Source: Paramuribaculum sp. (GTDB lineage Bacteria > Bacteroidota > Bacteroidia > Bacteroidales > Muribaculaceae). From it: DNA of 16,065 nt. The notes under the pieces were generated by a model, which searched no databases, had not been told where the DNA came from, and worked only from the letters and a program-made list of their open reading frames with translations. How positions within the stretch are numbered: the first letter of the stretch is position 1; each line of letters begins with the position of its first letter. A program made the translations under genes and the position numbers. Below are positions 14,759 to 16,065 of the stretch, one piece after another. The stretch spans positions 1 to 16,065 of the forward strand of contig JAIDKJ010000056.1 in assembly GCA_029051835.1 (NCBI GenBank), given 5' to 3'.

Positions 14759-15013
14759 CACCCGACAGAGCCACAGTTCTCCCCCTGAACTGCATTCGGC
14801 CTATCCCCTACTGCGGACATAGCCACATTGTCATGGCTCCCCATTTTTCACTCCATCAAAAACCGATCGGCAATCACGCAGCAAGACAGCCAATCGGCCA
14901 CAAACGCAGCCTATTGACCACCAACGCACTGTAGGGATGCACCACGGTGCATCCGCCGCACAATCCTTCAACCAGATGCAGGGTCGTAGACCACGCGGCT
15001 CCTGATATTCAGC
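14759..15013. other. Intergenic region between convergent genes
   Basis: This 255-base gap holds no supported gene and no hairpin with a T-run for either strand. It contains the palindrome listed separately at 14935-14954 and a small GGTC-GTA-GACC hairpin just before the downstream gene's end. Confidence 0.6.
14935..14954. repeat. REP-like palindrome
   Basis: Arms GGATGCACC (14935-14943) and GGTGCATCC (14946-14954) are perfect complements around a two-base centre, framed by GTAG before and GCC after. The form 'GTAGGG...palindrome...CCGC' is like short dispersed intergenic repeats I have seen in gut bacterial genomes. Only one copy is in this window, and it lies between two convergent genes. 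Confidence 0.6.
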
Positions 15014-16065
15014 TCAGTTCTTGGGATCGAGCGAGAATGAAAAGAAAGTGAAGATCGTTTCCTCCTCGTCGCTGTCAGGCATACGGCGCACGCCGTAATA
15101 ACGGCCGTCATGCTTGCCTAAAATCTGGAAATACGCGGGCATCTCAGCCTCGGCGATCAGATCGGCGTCCTTGTAGGCCTGCACGACCGTGCGGCCGCTC
15201 TCATTGTCGAGCACTACGCTGCGCAGCAATATATCGTCGTCTGCATCATAATACAGTCCGGTGCTTAAGCTTTTGGAAGACCTCTCTTGCTTGAAGTCGT
15301 CCCACTCAGTCTTGAAGTCGTAGAGAAACTTGCCCGAATATTGCCGGTCGGCGCCGGGAGCGTCGTAGCCGAACTCATATACCACCCCGTCGGGATACTC
15401 CATGCACTGTATCAGCGAATCCTCCGCGAAGTTGACGAAATAACGCCCTGAACCGGCGGCGGGAGCCACGCTGTGACTCACGAAATAGCGCGACGGATAT
15501 TTGGCATAGACCTCAGGCAGATGACCGAAAAGCGTATCGAGCTGCGCAGTGCGCGGATTGAAAGCGCCCAGAGTGCGGGCCGATGCGAAATGTTGGGTCG
15601 GATCCGGCGCTTTCGTTTCATCGAGCATAGGATCGACCGGAGCGAGAAGCACCGTATCGCCGACCATGATCAACTCTTCGCCGGTCACGGCATATTTGTG
15701 TGGATCTCCATAAACCACGGCATCGGAGGTATCAGCGATGCGCTGTATGCCGACACGTCCGTAACGGACCAGTGAATCCCGTGCCGGATAAAATCCGTAG
15801 ATGTCATATTCACGCGAAAAGACTATCCACATCGGCTCCGGCGATCCTATCACGGGGCATGCACGGTCGAGCGAGTTTATTTCGGTCGGACCTCCGCCCC
15901 GGCCGAAGAAAGCTCTCACGGAGTCGCCGCTGGCCGCGCTATAGGCCGTCACTCTGGCATCCTTCACATCGGCGAAGCATATCAGCGAATCGTACATGAA
16001 GAAATTGCCCATTCCGCTCGTCAGGTTGCTCACCGTCAGCGAGTCGATCCGTCCTATCTCATGGG
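15014..16065 (-). CDS. BF3164-like six-bladed beta-propeller protein (5' end beyond window)
   Basis: The reading frame is open to the right edge of the window, so the N terminus is missing; the first in-window GTG (16031-16033) is internal, because the codons upstream (HEIGRIDSLT) continue the same fold. At least 350 residues are visible. FADVKDARVTAYSAASGDSVRAFFGRGGGPTEI is split across a blade and ends in the 'G-x-G-GPxE' turn characteristic of BF3164/TolB-like propeller lipoproteins of Bacteroidetes. Repeated blade-like elements follow (RTLGAFNPRTAQLDTLFG, then SGRYFVNFAEDSLIQCM). Such proteins are usually lipoproteins of unknown function; a signal peptide would lie outside the window. The end is near ...FSFSLDPKN with stop TGA at 15014-15016. 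It is convergent with the exopolysaccharide operon and probably unrelated to it. Confidence 0.75.
   Translation of the reverse strand, partial: HEIGRIDSLTVSNLTSGMGNFFMYDSLICFADVKDARVTAYSAASGDSVRAFFGRGGGPTEINSLDRACPVIGSPEPMWIVFSREYDIYGFYPARDSLVRYGRVGIQRIADTSDAVVYGDPHKYAVTGEELIMVGDTVLLAPVDPMLDETKAPDPTQHFASARTLGAFNPRTAQLDTLFGHLPEVYAKYPSRYFVSHSVAPAAGSGRYFVNFAEDSLIQCMEYPDGVVYEFGYDAPGADRQYSGKFLYDFKTEWDDFKQERSSKSLSTGLYYDADDDILLRSVVLDNESGRTVVQAYKDADLIAEAEMPAYFQILGKHDGRYYGVRRMPDSDEEETIFTFFSFSLDPKN

Noticed and set aside
1..16065. CRISPR arrays, integrases, transposases
   Set aside because: No regularly spaced direct repeats, recombinase motifs or insertion-sequence ends were seen on either strand.

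Overview
The window looks like a chromosomal segment of a gut Bacteroidales bacterium, probably of the Muribaculaceae type. This rests on four things: Bacteroidetes-style promoters (TTTG, about 20 bases, then TAnnTTTG), start codons without Shine-Dalgarno sites, the rpmB-rpmG-DUF4295 ribosomal operon typical of the phylum, and a GH133/GT/GH57 glycogen-type cluster common in Bacteroidales. The taxonomic call is inference; no rRNA is present.

Layout. (1) 55-1919, minus strand: a two-gene operon of an AAA15/OLD-like ATPase and a TOPRIM-like partner. The start and stop codons overlap by four bases. The segment is visibly more AT-rich than the rest and resembles the RloA-RloB, AbiL and PARIS classes of two-gene phage defence. 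(2) 2194-2814, minus strand: ribosomal proteins L28 and L33 and a 49-residue DUF4295 protein, with a promoter and a long structured leader upstream and a strong hairpin terminator downstream. (3) 3015-4406, plus strand: a MATE-family exporter, divergent from rpmB. (4) 4546-9219, plus strand: a three-gene alpha-glucan operon (GH133-like debranching protein, GT-B glycosyltransferase, GH57 alpha-amylase-like protein), with a clear promoter in front and a hairpin-rich region ending in an intrinsic terminator behind. (5) 9470-14758, plus strand: a compact exopolysaccharide operon (Wza-like outer-membrane export lipoprotein, O-antigen polymerase/ligase-like membrane protein, Wzc-like chain-length protein with a decayed kinase domain, GT4 glycosyltransferase). 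(6) 15014 to the window end, minus strand: the 3' part of a BF3164/six-bladed beta-propeller-like protein, convergent with the exopolysaccharide operon. The gap between them carries a REP-like palindrome.

The most interesting signal is in the glucan operon. The GH133-like protein has amides where the family normally carries acids at three conserved positions (N305, N419, Q613), including the two I believe are catalytic. The GH57-like protein has Asn242 where the family has its catalytic Asp. The glycosyltransferase between them keeps its donor-binding residues. The cluster may therefore be a glucan-synthesis or glucan-binding complex in which two former hydrolases act as binding or regulatory subunits, rather than a degradation pathway. 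The defence-type operon is the second point of interest. The Wzc-like protein, whose kinase domain has lost its Walker motifs, is a third example of a degenerate enzyme domain in the same window.
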